The notes under the pieces were generated by a model, which saw only the letters and a list, made by a program, of their open reading frames with translations, was not told where the DNA came from and did not search any database. The translations under genes were made by a program, and so were the position numbers. DNA of 64,000 nt from Flavobacterium sp. NKUCC04_CG (GTDB lineage Bacteria > Bacteroidota > Bacteroidia > Flavobacteriales > Flavobacteriaceae): assembly GCF_019345525.1 (NCBI RefSeq), contig NZ_JAHKRA010000013.1, positions 1-64,000 of the forward strand, written 5' to 3'. Below are positions 1-8,726 of the stretch, in pieces. Every line of letters begins with the position of its first letter. Within the stretch, counting starts at the first letter, position 1.

Positions 1-111
1 ATGCTGATATGCTGATATGCTGATATGCTGATAGGCTGATAGGCTGATAGGCTGATAGGCTGATAGGCTGATAGGCTGATAGGCTGATAGGCTGATAGGC
101 TGATAGGCTGA
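1..111. repeat. 8-bp tandem repeat array (AGGCTGAT/ATGCTGAT)
   Basis: Thirteen complete 8-bp units plus a 7-bp partial copy are visible. The first four read ATGCTGAT and the following nine read AGGCTGAT, so one substitution separates two homogeneous blocks. The array runs into the left edge, so its full length is unknown. It ends 88 bp before the first gene. Frame is not preserved by an 8-bp unit, so this is not a coding repeat. Confidence 0.95.
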
Positions 112-175
112 ACCCTTTTTACGTGTTAGGGCGTATGTGCAAATAGGCTTATAGAGAAATTTGCAAAAAAAAGCC

Positions 176-183
176 TAACTTTG
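176..183 (+). promoter_or_regulatory. candidate -7 element (TAACTTTG) upstream of the YtxJ-like gene
   Basis: TAACTTTG matches the Bacteroidota -7 consensus TAnnTTTG and lies 16 bp before the ATG at 200. I see no TTG at the usual 17-23 bp spacing upstream, so only the -7 half is supported. Confidence 0.4.
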
Positions 184-199
184 TTTAAAAGCGATAACT

Positions 200-541
200 A
201 TGAAATGGATACAACTAGAATCTGAAGGTCAATTGAAGGAGTTAGCATTGCTGTCAGAGCAAGCACCTGTATTGATATTTAAGCACAGTACTAAGTGTTA
301 TATAAGTAAAACGGTATTAAAGAATTTTGAGAATAGCTACCAAGAGCAAGAAATGGTGTTAACCTATTTTTTGGATCTTATTGCCTATAGAGCTATATCA
401 AACAAAATAGCGGAAGTCTATAAAGTAGAACATCAGTCGCCTCAGTTGATTGCAATCTATAAAAACGAGGTAATTTATCACGCATCTCACAGTGATATTG
501 ATGCAGATACCGTGTTTAAAGCGGTTAATGCCAAACTGTAA
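200..541 (+). CDS. ytxJ: YtxJ/BrxC-like monothiol redox protein
   Basis: The 113-residue product matches the small thioredoxin-fold family annotated as bacillithiol system redox-active protein YtxJ (BrxC). Family features visible are an N-terminal helix, a beta strand reading VLIFKHSTKCYIS with a single cysteine in the TKCxIS active-site position, and a later cis-proline-like segment ESPQ-type (HQSPQLIAIY). Family members are thought to remove bacillithiol or other low-molecular-weight thiols from protein cysteines in the cytoplasm. There is no signal peptide. It is a single gene whose 3' end is convergent with fahA, and the two share a bidirectional terminator. No other bacillithiol gene is nearby, so the thiol partner is inferred from the family name only. 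Confidence 0.8.
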   Translation: MKWIQLESEGQLKELALLSEQAPVLIFKHSTKCYISKTVLKNFENSYQEQEMVLTYFLDLIAYRAISNKIAEVYKVEHQSPQLIAIYKNEVIYHASHSDIDADTVFKAVNAKL

Positions 542-559
542 AGCAGCTGGTTTTAAATA

Positions 560-586
560 AAAAAGCTCCGAATTCGGAGCTTTTTT
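560..586. terminator. bidirectional terminator between ytxJ-like gene and fahA
   Basis: The hairpin AAAAAGCTCCGAATTCGGAGCTTTTT is a perfect palindrome with an A-run on one side and a T-run on the other. It therefore works for both converging genes. Confidence 0.85.
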
Positions 587-598
587 ATTTAATAATTT

Positions 599-1882
599 TT
601 ATATACTGAGTGTATTGGCTAGTAGTTGACTAGAAACTTCTCCAAAACCAATGCGAACTTCGCCGTTTTGACAATACCCTTTCATGATTACGGTATCGTT
701 GTCCTCTATAAAAGTACGCTGTGAACCGTCGGTCATGGCAATTGGATTTTGTCCAGCCCAAGTCAATTCTAACAACGAACCAAAACTCTCTGGAGTGGAA
801 CCGGAAATGGTTCCTGATCCCATTAAATCACCTGAATTAATACGACAACCGTTAATGGTGTGGTGTGCCAATTGTTGACTCATCGTCCAATATAAATATT
901 TAAAATTTGAAACCGTAACCCGTGTTGCTTCGCTGTTTTCAGGTTTTATATATACTTCTAAATTAATATCAAAAGTGCGATTGTTGTCTTGTTGTAAATA
1001 CGGAAATGGCTTTGGATCTTGTTTCGGACTGGTTGTTCTATAGGGTTCTAGCGCGTCCATAGTGACGATCCAAGGCGAAATTGAAGAGGCAAAGTTTTTG
1101 GCGAGAAACGGACCTAAAGGCACATATTCCCAGGTTTGTATATCTCGAGCGCTCCAATCGTTTAAAAGCACCATACCGAAAATGTACTCTTCTGCTTCTG
1201 CAATGGGAATATTTTCGCCCATAACATTGGCATCTGTAGTTATAAAAGCCGTTTCCAATTCAAAATCCACTCGTTTTGAGGGACCGAAAACCGGTTGTGA
1301 CGCTCCTTTGGGTAAGGTTTGTCCTAAAGGTCTGCGTACTGGAACACCTGATGGTACTATGGTGGAACTTCTACCGTGATAACCTACAGGAATGTGAAGC
1401 CAGTTGGGCAATAATGCATTAGCAGGGTCTCTAAACATCATACCCACATTGGTAGCGTGTTCTTTACTGGAATAAAAATCGGTATAATCACCGATTAAAA
1501 CCGGTAATTGCATTTCGATATCAGCTATGTTGAAAATGACAATATCGCGGTGTTTGGTATTGTCTCTAAGTGTGGTGTTGTTGGTGTCGAATATTTCGGA
1601 CAAGCGATTGCGTACCGCTCTCCATGTTTTCTTTCCTGCCGAAATAAAATCGTTTAAGGTGTCTTGCATAAAAAGATCGTCTGTCAAATCGATTCCTTCA
1701 AAATACCCCAATTGGTGTAAAGCATTCATATCAATGGCAAACTTTCCAATTCGAGTACCAATAGTGATAACATCTTCTTTGGTTATAAAAACTCCAAAGG
1801 GAAGATTCTGAATGGGGAAGTCGCAATCTGGCGCAACTTCTAACCAAGACTTTCTCTTCGGGTCATTAGCAGTTATTATCAT
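599..1882 (-). CDS. fahA: fumarylacetoacetase
   Basis: The 427-residue product resembles fumarylacetoacetate hydrolase, the last enzyme of tyrosine/homogentisate breakdown, which splits 4-fumarylacetoacetate into fumarate and acetoacetate in the cytoplasm. The sequence has the SH3-like N-terminal domain (about residues 1-120) followed by the FAH catalytic fold. Recognisable segments are PIGYHGR-type (IPVGYHGRSSTIVPSG), DFELETAF with metal-binding acidic residues, NDWSARDIQ, and GSGTISGSTPESFGSLLEL near the C-terminus. Length is normal for the family (about 420-430). It is monocistronic, with its own Bacteroidota promoter at 1922-1951 and a terminator shared with the ytxJ-like gene. No other tyrosine-degradation gene is in the window. 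Confidence 0.97.
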   Translation of the reverse strand: MIITANDPKRKSWLEVAPDCDFPIQNLPFGVFITKEDVITIGTRIGKFAIDMNALHQLGYFEGIDLTDDLFMQDTLNDFISAGKKTWRAVRNRLSEIFDTNNTTLRDNTKHRDIVIFNIADIEMQLPVLIGDYTDFYSSKEHATNVGMMFRDPANALLPNWLHIPVGYHGRSSTIVPSGVPVRRPLGQTLPKGASQPVFGPSKRVDFELETAFITTDANVMGENIPIAEAEEYIFGMVLLNDWSARDIQTWEYVPLGPFLAKNFASSISPWIVTMDALEPYRTTSPKQDPKPFPYLQQDNNRTFDINLEVYIKPENSEATRVTVSNFKYLYWTMSQQLAHHTINGCRINSGDLMGSGTISGSTPESFGSLLELTWAGQNPIAMTDGSQRTFIEDNDTVIMKGYCQNGEVRIGFGEVSSQLLANTLSI

Positions 1883-1921
1883 AGTTACAATTTTTAAATG
1901 ATTTTGGTTTTATAAGTAGAT

Positions 1922-1951
1922 CAAATATATAATTAAGCGTGTAATTAACAA
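1922..1951 (-). promoter_or_regulatory. Bacteroidota-type promoter of fahA
   Basis: On the minus strand TTG (1951-1949), 19 bp, then TATATTTG (1929-1922) fit the TTG-N17-23-TAnnTTTG consensus. The predicted transcription start near 1915 leaves a leader of about 33 nt before the fahA ATG at 1882. Confidence 0.65.
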
Positions 1952-1961
1952 ACGTTTTTCG

Positions 1962-1969
1962 TATTTTTG
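1962..1969 (+). promoter_or_regulatory. candidate -7 element (TATTTTTG) for glyA
   Basis: TATTTTTG lies 26 bp upstream of the glyA ATG. No TTG is seen at a suitable distance upstream, so the -33 element is weak or absent. The element is divergent from the fahA promoter about 40 bp away. Confidence 0.4.
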
Positions 1970-1995
1970 AAATCATTTTAACGTAAACAAATAAA

Positions 1996-3270
1996 ATGCA
2001 AAACGATACACAAATTTTTGAACTGATTCTTGAAGAACAAGACAGACAAATACACGGATTGGAATTAATTGCGTCGGAAAACTTTGTAAGTGAGCAAGTA
2101 ATGGAAGCCGCTGGATCAGTATTGACCAACAAATACGCTGAGGGTTATCCCAATAAACGCTATTATGGAGGTTGCGAAGTTGTCGATGTGATTGAGCAGA
2201 TCGCGATTGATAGGGCTAAAGCTTTGTTTGGAGCAGCATATGTAAACGTACAACCCCATTCAGGTTCACAGGCCAATACAGCAGTGTATTTTGCTTGTTT
2301 AAAACCCGGAGATAAAATATTGGGATTTGACCTTTCTCACGGAGGGCATTTAACCCACGGTTCATCGGTAAACTTTTCCGGTAGATTGTATCAGCCTGTA
2401 TTTTATGGTGTTGATCAAGAAACAGGAGTTTTAAACTACGATAAAATTCAGGAGATAGCTACGAGAGAACAACCGAAAATGATTATTGCAGGTGCTTCAG
2501 CCTATTCTCGTGATATGGACTTTGAGCGTTTTAGAGTTATTGCAGACAGCGTAGGTGCTATTTTAATGGCAGACATCGCTCACCCGGCAGGATTGATTGC
2601 TAAGGGACTGATGAATGACCCAGTGCCTCATTGTCATATTATAACTACAACAACGCATAAAACACTTCGTGGACCTCGTGGAGGAATGATCATGATGGGG
2701 AAAGATTTTGAAAACCCATTCGGATTGAAAACACCAAAGGGCGAAGTGAGAATGATGTCGTCACTTTTAGATAGCGCTGTTTTTCCAGGAAATCAAGGAG
2801 GTCCTTTAATGCATATTATAGCTGCTAAAGCTGTAGCATTTGGAGAGGCGCTTTCTGATGAGTTTTTTGAATATATGTTACAAGTACAAAAAAATGCCAA
2901 AGCTATGGCAGCCGCATTTGTTGCTAAAGGATATGATATTATCTCTGGTGGTACAGACAACCACATGATGTTGATCGATTTGAGAAACAAAAACATCAGT
3001 GGTAAAGATGCAGAGCAAGCCTTGGTAAAAGCGGAAATCACTGTAAATAAAAACATGGTTCCATTTGACGATAAATCACCGTTTGTAACTTCTGGAATCC
3101 GTATCGGAACTCCTGCAGTAACTACAAGAGGATTGGTAGAAGCAGATATGGTAACCATAGTGGAATTGATTGACCGCGTTTTGACCAATCATACCGACGA
3201 GGATGTGATTGAAGCGGTTGCAGAAGAAGTAAATGATATGATGGGAGAACGCGCGATGTTCGTGTACTAA
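1996..3270 (+). CDS. glyA: serine hydroxymethyltransferase
   Basis: The 424-residue PLP enzyme interconverts serine and glycine while loading one-carbon units onto tetrahydrofolate in the cytoplasm. The N-terminal segment [20 protein letters not shown] and the motif [12 protein letters not shown] are typical of SHMT. The Schiff-base lysine is K222 in [14 protein letters not shown]. The C-terminal segment [16 protein letters not shown] is also characteristic. Length is normal for bacterial GlyA. It is divergent from fahA, monocistronic, and followed by a hairpin terminator at 3297-3324. The one-carbon units it makes feed purine synthesis, to which purC and purM elsewhere in the window belong. 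Confidence 0.98.
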   Translation: MQNDTQIFELILEEQDRQIHGLELIASENFVSEQVMEAAGSVLTNKYAEGYPNKRYYGGCEVVDVIEQIAIDRAKALFGAAYVNVQPHSGSQANTAVYFACLKPGDKILGFDLSHGGHLTHGSSVNFSGRLYQPVFYGVDQETGVLNYDKIQEIATREQPKMIIAGASAYSRDMDFERFRVIADSVGAILMADIAHPAGLIAKGLMNDPVPHCHIITTTTHKTLRGPRGGMIMMGKDFENPFGLKTPKGEVRMMSSLLDSAVFPGNQGGPLMHIIAAKAVAFGEALSDEFFEYMLQVQKNAKAMAAAFVAKGYDIISGGTDNHMMLIDLRNKNISGKDAEQALVKAEITVNKNMVPFDDKSPFVTSGIRIGTPAVTTRGLVEADMVTIVELIDRVLTNHTDEDVIEAVAEEVNDMMGERAMFVY

Positions 3271-3296
3271 ACCCCATTTAAAATAAGTAATATGAG

Positions 3297-3324
3297 CAGC
3301 TCCAGTATTGGAGCTGTTTTTTTT
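3297..3324 (+). terminator. terminator of glyA
   Basis: Perfect 8-bp stem CAGCTCCA / TGGAGCTG around a GTAT loop, followed by a run of nine T residues. Confidence 0.85.
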
Positions 3325-3325
3325 T

Positions 3326-3410
3326 GGCGTTTCCCTTCGGGTCAGGCCATTCGCTATATCTTTTGAATCGCTGCCGCTCATCAAAAGGATGCCGCTGCTG
3401 TCCTTAACGC
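3326..3410. repeat. REP-like interspersed palindromic element
   Basis: The 85-bp stretch begins GGCGTT and ends AACGC, so its outer ends are inverted. An inner inverted pair, ATCTTTTGA and TCAAAAGGAT, encloses a GC-richer loop with CGCTGCCGCT. From memory, this pattern (GGGCGTT..CGGG..CGCTATATCTTTT..AAAAGGATGCCGCT..AACGC) recurs between genes in many Flavobacteriia genomes. It is noncoding and clearly GC-richer than its surroundings. It sits exactly between the glyA terminator and the pheT terminator. Confidence 0.65.
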
Positions 3411-3425
3411 AGAGGATAATAGCTA

Positions 3426-3457
3426 TAAAAAAAGCGGTCAAAGACCGCTTTCATTTT
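3426..3457 (-). terminator. terminator of pheT
   Basis: Stem AAAGCGGTC / GACCGCTTT immediately after the pheT stop codon. On the minus strand it is followed by a T-run (A-run 3427-3433 on the plus strand). Confidence 0.8.
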
Positions 3458-5890
3458 TTATCTCAATTGGGCATCGAGTTCCGTTTCCAATTGTTTTTGT
3501 ATTTTCCCCATGATCTTATCGATTTGTACATCGGTCAGGGTTTTGTTGACGTCTTGTAACTTGATTTTGATGGCATAAGACTTCTTGCCTTCGGGTAATT
3601 TATCGCCTTGATAGACGTCGAATAAACTCACTTCCTGGATCAAGTTCTTATCCACTTGTTTGACCAAGTTGTAGATGGCTTCAAACGATACGTTATTGCT
3701 GACTAATAAAGCTAAATCCCTACGTACCACTGGAAATTTAGTGATATCGTTAAATTTAATCTTTGTAGTAAGCATTTTTAAAACAGCATCCCATTTGAAA
3801 TCGGCATAACACACTTCTTGTTTGATGTCAAAACTCTTTAAAAGTGCTTTTTTCAAAATACCCAATTCCACGATCAGTTCTGTACCGAGATAAAGTGAAA
3901 TTCCTTCTGAAAACACATCATTTTCTACAGGTTGAGTATGGGAGTGATTGATTCCCAAACGCTCTAATAGACTGTTGATGTATCCTTTGAATTCAAAGAA
4001 GTCAGACGGTTTTTGAGTGGTATTCCAGTTTTCAGCAGCATTGTTTCCCGTATAGAAAAGGGCCAAATGTTTTGACTCTTCATATCCTGAAGGAAGTTTT
4101 AGGTAGCTTTTTCCAAATTCAAACAATTTTAAATCCGATTGTTTTCTGTTGATATTATATGATATGGTTTCCAATCCACCAAACAACAGCGTTTGTCTCA
4201 TTACAGAGAGTTCGGTGCTCAAAGGATTAAGTATATCTACTTGATAGGCCGATTTTAAATCTGCCGTAAGTTCGGTATAAGCCGGTGTGGTCAAAGAATT
4301 GTTCATAATCTCGTGGAATCCTTGAGAAACCAATTGATTAGCGCAAATGTTTTGAACCTTGAAATCGTCTGTTTTAGAGGTGTTAGAAATCGTAGCGTTA
4401 AGCTTAGAAGGTATTTTGATGTTGTTGTATCCATATACCCTTAAAATTTCCTCTATAACGTCAATTTCGCGATGTACATCAACTCTATAGGCCGGAATCA
4501 GGATTCCCAGACCCAAGTCGTTCATGCTGTTGACTTTAATATCGAGAGAAACCAAAATTTTCTTGATGGTTTCTTTGGAGATTTCTTCGCCTAAAATTTT
4601 AGTGACATTATTGAAATTTAAGAATACAGAATGATCTTCTATTTTCTTTGGATAAAAATCGATAATATCCGAAGTGATTTCCCCTCCAGCTACTTCTTGG
4701 ATTAGAAGGGCAGCGTGTTTTAAGGCATATTCGGTTATAGAAGGGTCAATTCCACGTTCGAAACGGAAAGAAGAATCGGTGTTTAGTCCGTGTCTTTTTG
4801 CTGCTTTACGAACGACAATCGGGTCGAAATAGGCACTTTCTAAAAAGATAGAAGTGGTATTTTCCGACACAGCCGATTTAAGTCCACCAAAAACGCCTGC
4901 CAAACACATCGGTCCGGTTTCGTCGCAAATCATTAAATCGTCTTCGTGTAAAATGCGTTCAACACCGTCTAAAGTCGTGAATTTTGTTCCTGCTTCAACG
5001 TTCTTTACCTTGATTTTTAAACCTTTTATTTTTGCAATGTCAAAAGCGTGTAGCGGCTGTCCCAAATCGTGTAAAACATAATTGGTAACGTCTACTATAT
5101 TGTTTTTTGGAGTAATTCCAATTGATTTTAATCTGTTTTGCAACCATTCAGGAGAGGGTTTAACATCGATGTCTGAAATAGTTACCCCACAATAACGAGG
5201 TACTTTTTTAGCATTTTCGATGACTACATCCATTTTTAACGTACGTTTCTCCACCTTAAATTTACTTACAGATGGGGTAATGATTTCATTGTTATGGGTG
5301 TAGGCGGGATTTTGTAGCAAACCGGCTCTTAAATCACGTGCAACTCCCCAATGACTCATTGCATCGGAACGATTGGGTGTTAATCCAATTTCAAAAACAT
5401 CATCGGTCACAATATTAAAAAGCGTAGCCGCTGTAGTTCCAGCTTCCCATTTATTATCTAATACCAAGATACCATCATGCCCTTGACCCAAGCCCAATTC
5501 TTCTTCAGAACAAATCATTCCAAAACTTTCCTCGCCGCGAATCTTGCCTTTCTTAATGGTAAAAGCATTGCCTTCACCATCGGTTAGTACCGTGCCAATA
5601 GTAGCTACAGGGACTTTCTGTCCTGCCGCCACATTCGGAGCACCACATACGATTTGTAACGGCGTATCCGTTCCGATATCTACTTTGGTAATTCGCAATT
5701 TGTCTGCATTCGGGTGGGCGTCACAAGATAAAACATGTCCAACTACTACACCTTGTAGGCCTCCTTTAAGACTTTCGTAACGGCTAAGTCCTTCAACTTC
5801 AAGACCTAAATCGGTTAGTATTTCGGAGGTTTCTTCTGGGGTAATGTCTAACTTAATGAACTGTTTTAACCAATTGTATGAAATATGCAT
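3458..5890 (-). CDS. pheT: phenylalanyl-tRNA synthetase beta subunit
   Basis: The 810-residue product is the beta chain of the alpha2-beta2 enzyme that charges tRNA-Phe. Domain order is standard. The N-terminal region (MHISYNWLKQFIKLDITPEE) leads into an EMAP-type tRNA-binding domain (about 40-155, with VVGHVLSCDAHPNADKLRI). The B3/B4 editing domain (about 215-400) includes the DVTNYVLHDLGQPLHAFD segment. The B5 domain follows (about 410-485), then the catalytic-like core. The FDX-ACB anticodon-binding domain (about 715-810) carries FPVVRRDLALLV. Length is typical. The alpha subunit gene pheS is not in the window, as is common in Bacteroidota. A candidate -7 element (TATATTTG, minus strand, 5920-5913) lies just upstream. 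Confidence 0.98.
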   Translation of the reverse strand: MHISYNWLKQFIKLDITPEETSEILTDLGLEVEGLSRYESLKGGLQGVVVGHVLSCDAHPNADKLRITKVDIGTDTPLQIVCGAPNVAAGQKVPVATIGTVLTDGEGNAFTIKKGKIRGEESFGMICSEEELGLGQGHDGILVLDNKWEAGTTAATLFNIVTDDVFEIGLTPNRSDAMSHWGVARDLRAGLLQNPAYTHNNEIITPSVSKFKVEKRTLKMDVVIENAKKVPRYCGVTISDIDVKPSPEWLQNRLKSIGITPKNNIVDVTNYVLHDLGQPLHAFDIAKIKGLKIKVKNVEAGTKFTTLDGVERILHEDDLMICDETGPMCLAGVFGGLKSAVSENTTSIFLESAYFDPIVVRKAAKRHGLNTDSSFRFERGIDPSITEYALKHAALLIQEVAGGEITSDIIDFYPKKIEDHSVFLNFNNVTKILGEEISKETIKKILVSLDIKVNSMNDLGLGILIPAYRVDVHREIDVIEEILRVYGYNNIKIPSKLNATISNTSKTDDFKVQNICANQLVSQGFHEIMNNSLTTPAYTELTADLKSAYQVDILNPLSTELSVMRQTLLFGGLETISYNINRKQSDLKLFEFGKSYLKLPSGYEESKHLALFYTGNNAAENWNTTQKPSDFFEFKGYINSLLERLGINHSHTQPVENDVFSEGISLYLGTELIVELGILKKALLKSFDIKQEVCYADFKWDAVLKMLTTKIKFNDITKFPVVRRDLALLVSNNVSFEAIYNLVKQVDKNLIQEVSLFDVYQGDKLPEGKKSYAIKIKLQDVNKTLTDVQIDKIMGKIQKQLETELDAQLR

Positions 5891-5912
5891 TAGTTTCGAT
5901 TTTATAAGTAGG

Positions 5913-5920
5913 CAAATATA
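5913..5920 (-). promoter_or_regulatory. candidate -7 element for pheT
   Basis: TATATTTG on the minus strand, 22 bp upstream of the pheT ATG. No TTG at the expected spacing is seen. Confidence 0.4.
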
Positions 5921-6080
5921 CGCAATGCCAATTTTTAAGTGAAATTATTTGAGATATTTAACGATAAAAAAATAAACCTAAATCGGGTTCGCAATTAACA
6001 GTTCTAAAAGAGAATGAACCTTCTATTGGGATATGTTTTGTCCTGTCTCGGATAGGCTGTTATCAATAGATGTACTAGTG

Positions 6081-6494
6081 TTAAATAAATTTGTTTAATG
6101 TTTCTGCAGTCGGAATCATGCATTGGTCTTTTTTGCCATACCAACGGTAGCGGTTTTTAGCTATATAATCATATCCGCGATTGAGTAGGGCATTAGGAAA
6201 GATATTGAGCAATGTCAAAAAACTGTATTTTCCACCTAAAAAACCCGCTATTTTTAAAGCTGCTTCGGCTTTAACATAATAGGCTTGGCCCGGCTCATAC
6301 AGTATAATACTGTCGATAGTTCCAGCTTCCACGCCTATGTAATTTAATATTTCCACACCCTTTTCAGAATCCAATGGAGTAAATCGAAATTGGTCGTGTA
6401 TATCTGCTTTGATAACTTTTTGTACCGTGTTGTCACACAGATTACAAACGCCATCAAAGAGTATTATTTTTTTGTTTTTGGGGAGGTCTAGCAT
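6081..6494 (-). CDS. DCC-family (DUF393) thiol-disulfide oxidoreductase-like protein
   Basis: The 137-residue product begins with the diagnostic FDGVCNLCD segment (DGxCxxC), the motif that names the DCC/DUF393 family, predicted to have a thioredoxin-like fold. The protein has no signal peptide and no clear membrane span, so it is probably cytoplasmic. Its ATG lies one base after the mutS2 stop codon, so the two genes almost certainly share a transcript and may be translationally coupled. The substrate is unknown. The family assignment is strong, but the oxidoreductase function is a database label rather than something the sequence proves. Confidence 0.85.
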   Translation of the reverse strand: MLDLPKNKKIILFDGVCNLCDNTVQKVIKADIHDQFRFTPLDSEKGVEILNYIGVEAGTIDSIILYEPGQAYYVKAEAALKIAGFLGGKYSFLTLLNIFPNALLNRGYDYIAKNRYRWYGKKDQCMIPTAETLNKFI

Positions 6495-6495
6495 C

Positions 6496-8673
6496 TTATT
6501 TGTTTTTCATTCGTTCTACCAATTCTAAAGAATCCAAATCAACTTTCGATACAAATATACCGTAATTTACAGTAGCTTTTTTCTTTTCGATTTGGTCTAG
6601 TGTTCCTACGGCTTTGCCGTCGATCATTCTTACGCGGTCGCCAACTTTTAAAGTAATTTTAGGCTGATTGGCTAATTCTTGTTTTACTTGTTCCTTTTTC
6701 TCTTTCTTTTCTACTCGAATTTTTTCCACCTTTTGTTCGACCTCTTTAATCAGCACTTCCTGCTGTTTTTCCTTGACCTTTTTTTCTTTGACCGGTATGG
6801 GCTTTCTCTTGGAGTTTTCTATTTCTACCACACGTAATAGTTCGCCAAAAAGCGTTTTTTTACTTTTGTTGTTGAAATATTTTTCCGATAAATCGTCCAT
6901 TTTTTGACCGAGATAAATCAAACGCTGATTGGCGTCAAACAGCTCTTGATACCGTTCCAATTTATCTTGAATTTTAACATTAATATGTTCCATTTTTTTG
7001 CTTTCCTCACGTGCTTTAGTTTCTTCTTCCTTAAGGTTTTTTGACGTGGTTTCTAACTTGGAACGCTCTTTTTGGAGGTTGGCTATCGTTTTGTCAAAAC
7101 GCACTTTGTCGCCCTCAATTTTTTTCTTTGCTCGATTGATTAAGCTGTAGGGAATGCCGTTCTTTTGAGCGACTTCAAAAGTAAAGGAACTTCCTGCCTG
7201 ACCCACATGTAGCTTGTATAGCGGTTCTAAGGTTTTTTCGTCAAACAACATATTGGCATTTGTGGCAAACGGCAATTCGTTAGCCAATATCTTTAAATTG
7301 GTATAGTGGGTGGTAATGATTCCAAAAGCTTCGCGTTCATAAAACTCCTCTAAAAAAGTTTCGGCCAAGGCACCACCGAGTTCGGGATCGGAACCTGTTC
7401 CAAACTCATCGATTAAAAAGAGGGTTTTGTCGTTGCACTTCTTTAAAAAATAATTCATGTTTTTTAAACGATAACTATAGGTGCTCAAATGATTCTCTAT
7501 CGATTGATTGTCGCCTATATCGGTTAGTATACGGTCAAAAATAAAGGTTTCGCTGCGTTCGTGTACCGGTATTAATAGACCGCACTGCAGCATCAATTGC
7601 AATAAACCTACCGTTTTTAAGGTAATACTCTTTCCTCCGGCGTTCGGACCAGAAATAACTATAATTCTACTGTTTTGTTCCAGCTCTATCGTTTGGGGAT
7701 AGGTCGGCTTCTTTTTCTTTTTATTGTTAAGCAATAAAACCGGATGGTAAGCATCTCTGAAATACACCCGACGCTCTTCGGTAATATGCGGTTTAATTCC
7801 GTTTATTTTCTCTGCGTATTTGGCTTTTCCCGCAATCAAATCGATATGCGTTAAAAAGTCCTGATAATCGGAAATTAGGTATTGAAAAGGGCGGATAACA
7901 TTGGTTAGGCGTTTTAAAATACGCATAACCTCTTCGCGTTCTTCAAATTCTAGATTGTTCAATTCACGTGAATATCGCAAGGTTGCTTCCGGTTCTATAT
8001 AGACAATACTTCCGGTTTTGGATTGTCCCAATACACTTCCCTTAACTTTTTTACGGTACATCGCAATTACGGCCAATACGCGTTTGTTGTCAACCACAGA
8101 TTCGCGAATATCATCCAAATAGCCCGCACTGTTACTGCTGCTTAAGGCGGCAACAAAACTCTGATTAATTTTACCGCGGATACCGTTGATTTGCTTGCGT
8201 ATTTCTTGCAAATTTAGCGAAGCATTGTCTTTGACTTCTCCATATTTATCTAATACAGCATCAATTTCTTTTGAAATCTGTTTGTTGATTTCTAAGTCAG
8301 TAGTTTGTGCTTGTAAAGTAGGATAGTATTCCTGAAATTTATTTAAAAAAGCGAGCAGGGTTAACGTCGTTTCAACCAAAGTTGCGATTTTTTTAAAACT
8401 GCTTACATCGAGGTAACTGTCTTCAATGGCTAAAAACTTTAGTTCATAATGGATTTCGTCAAAATAATGATTGGGAATCACATTATTATTCGTGAAAGAG
8501 GACAAATATTCAGAGGTTTGCAAAAGACCTTCGATGGTTTGTTCCGAAGTTTTGAACGGAACAACCTCTAGGGCTTTTTCTTTTCCCATTATCGTTACGC
8601 AAAGTTCGGATATGGTTTGGAGTACTGTCTGGAATTCTAAATCTTGAAGCGTTTTCGTTTGTATGGATGTCAT
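6496..8673 (-). CDS. mutS2: MutS2-type ATPase lacking the C-terminal Smr domain
   Basis: The 725-residue product has the MutS-II layout: clamp/core helices (about 1-300), then an ABC-type ATPase with Walker A GPNAGGKS (342-349) and Walker B-like LFLIDEFGTGSDPELGG. A long charged helical region follows (about 500-620). The last ~60 residues form a KOW-like beta segment (VGDRVRMIDGKAVGTL) and the protein ends there. The Smr nuclease domain that ends typical MutS2 (about 780 residues) is absent. An open frame extends 42 codons upstream, but a good promoter (8697-8726) sits inside it and family similarity begins at MTSIQTKTLQ, so I place the start at 8673. It is followed after one base by the DCC-family gene. 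Confidence 0.93.
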   Translation of the reverse strand: MTSIQTKTLQDLEFQTVLQTISELCVTIMGKEKALEVVPFKTSEQTIEGLLQTSEYLSSFTNNNVIPNHYFDEIHYELKFLAIEDSYLDVSSFKKIATLVETTLTLLAFLNKFQEYYPTLQAQTTDLEINKQISKEIDAVLDKYGEVKDNASLNLQEIRKQINGIRGKINQSFVAALSSSNSAGYLDDIRESVVDNKRVLAVIAMYRKKVKGSVLGQSKTGSIVYIEPEATLRYSRELNNLEFEEREEVMRILKRLTNVIRPFQYLISDYQDFLTHIDLIAGKAKYAEKINGIKPHITEERRVYFRDAYHPVLLLNNKKKKKPTYPQTIELEQNSRIIVISGPNAGGKSITLKTVGLLQLMLQCGLLIPVHERSETFIFDRILTDIGDNQSIENHLSTYSYRLKNMNYFLKKCNDKTLFLIDEFGTGSDPELGGALAETFLEEFYEREAFGIITTHYTNLKILANELPFATNANMLFDEKTLEPLYKLHVGQAGSSFTFEVAQKNGIPYSLINRAKKKIEGDKVRFDKTIANLQKERSKLETTSKNLKEEETKAREESKKMEHINVKIQDKLERYQELFDANQRLIYLGQKMDDLSEKYFNNKSKKTLFGELLRVVEIENSKRKPIPVKEKKVKEKQQEVLIKEVEQKVEKIRVEKKEKKEQVKQELANQPKITLKVGDRVRMIDGKAVGTLDQIEKKKATVNYGIFVSKVDLDSLELVERMKNK

Positions 8674-8696
8674 AGAATAGTTCTCGTAATAAAGAA

Positions 8697-8726
8697 CAAA
8701 ATTACCACTATTTTGCGAGTTATCAA
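8697..8726 (-). promoter_or_regulatory. Bacteroidota-type promoter of mutS2
   Basis: On the minus strand TTG (8726-8724), N19, TAATTTTG (8704-8697). The implied start of transcription is near 8690, just upstream of the ATG at 8673. This argues against the longer open frame starting at 8799. Confidence 0.65.

Noticed and set aside
1..111. Possible CRISPR array at the left edge
   Set aside because: The 8-bp units are directly adjacent with no spacers, so it is a simple tandem repeat.
1866..2132. Minus-strand open frame across the fahA/glyA promoters
   Set aside because: It is antisense to the glyA N-terminus and extends through two promoters; no coding evidence.
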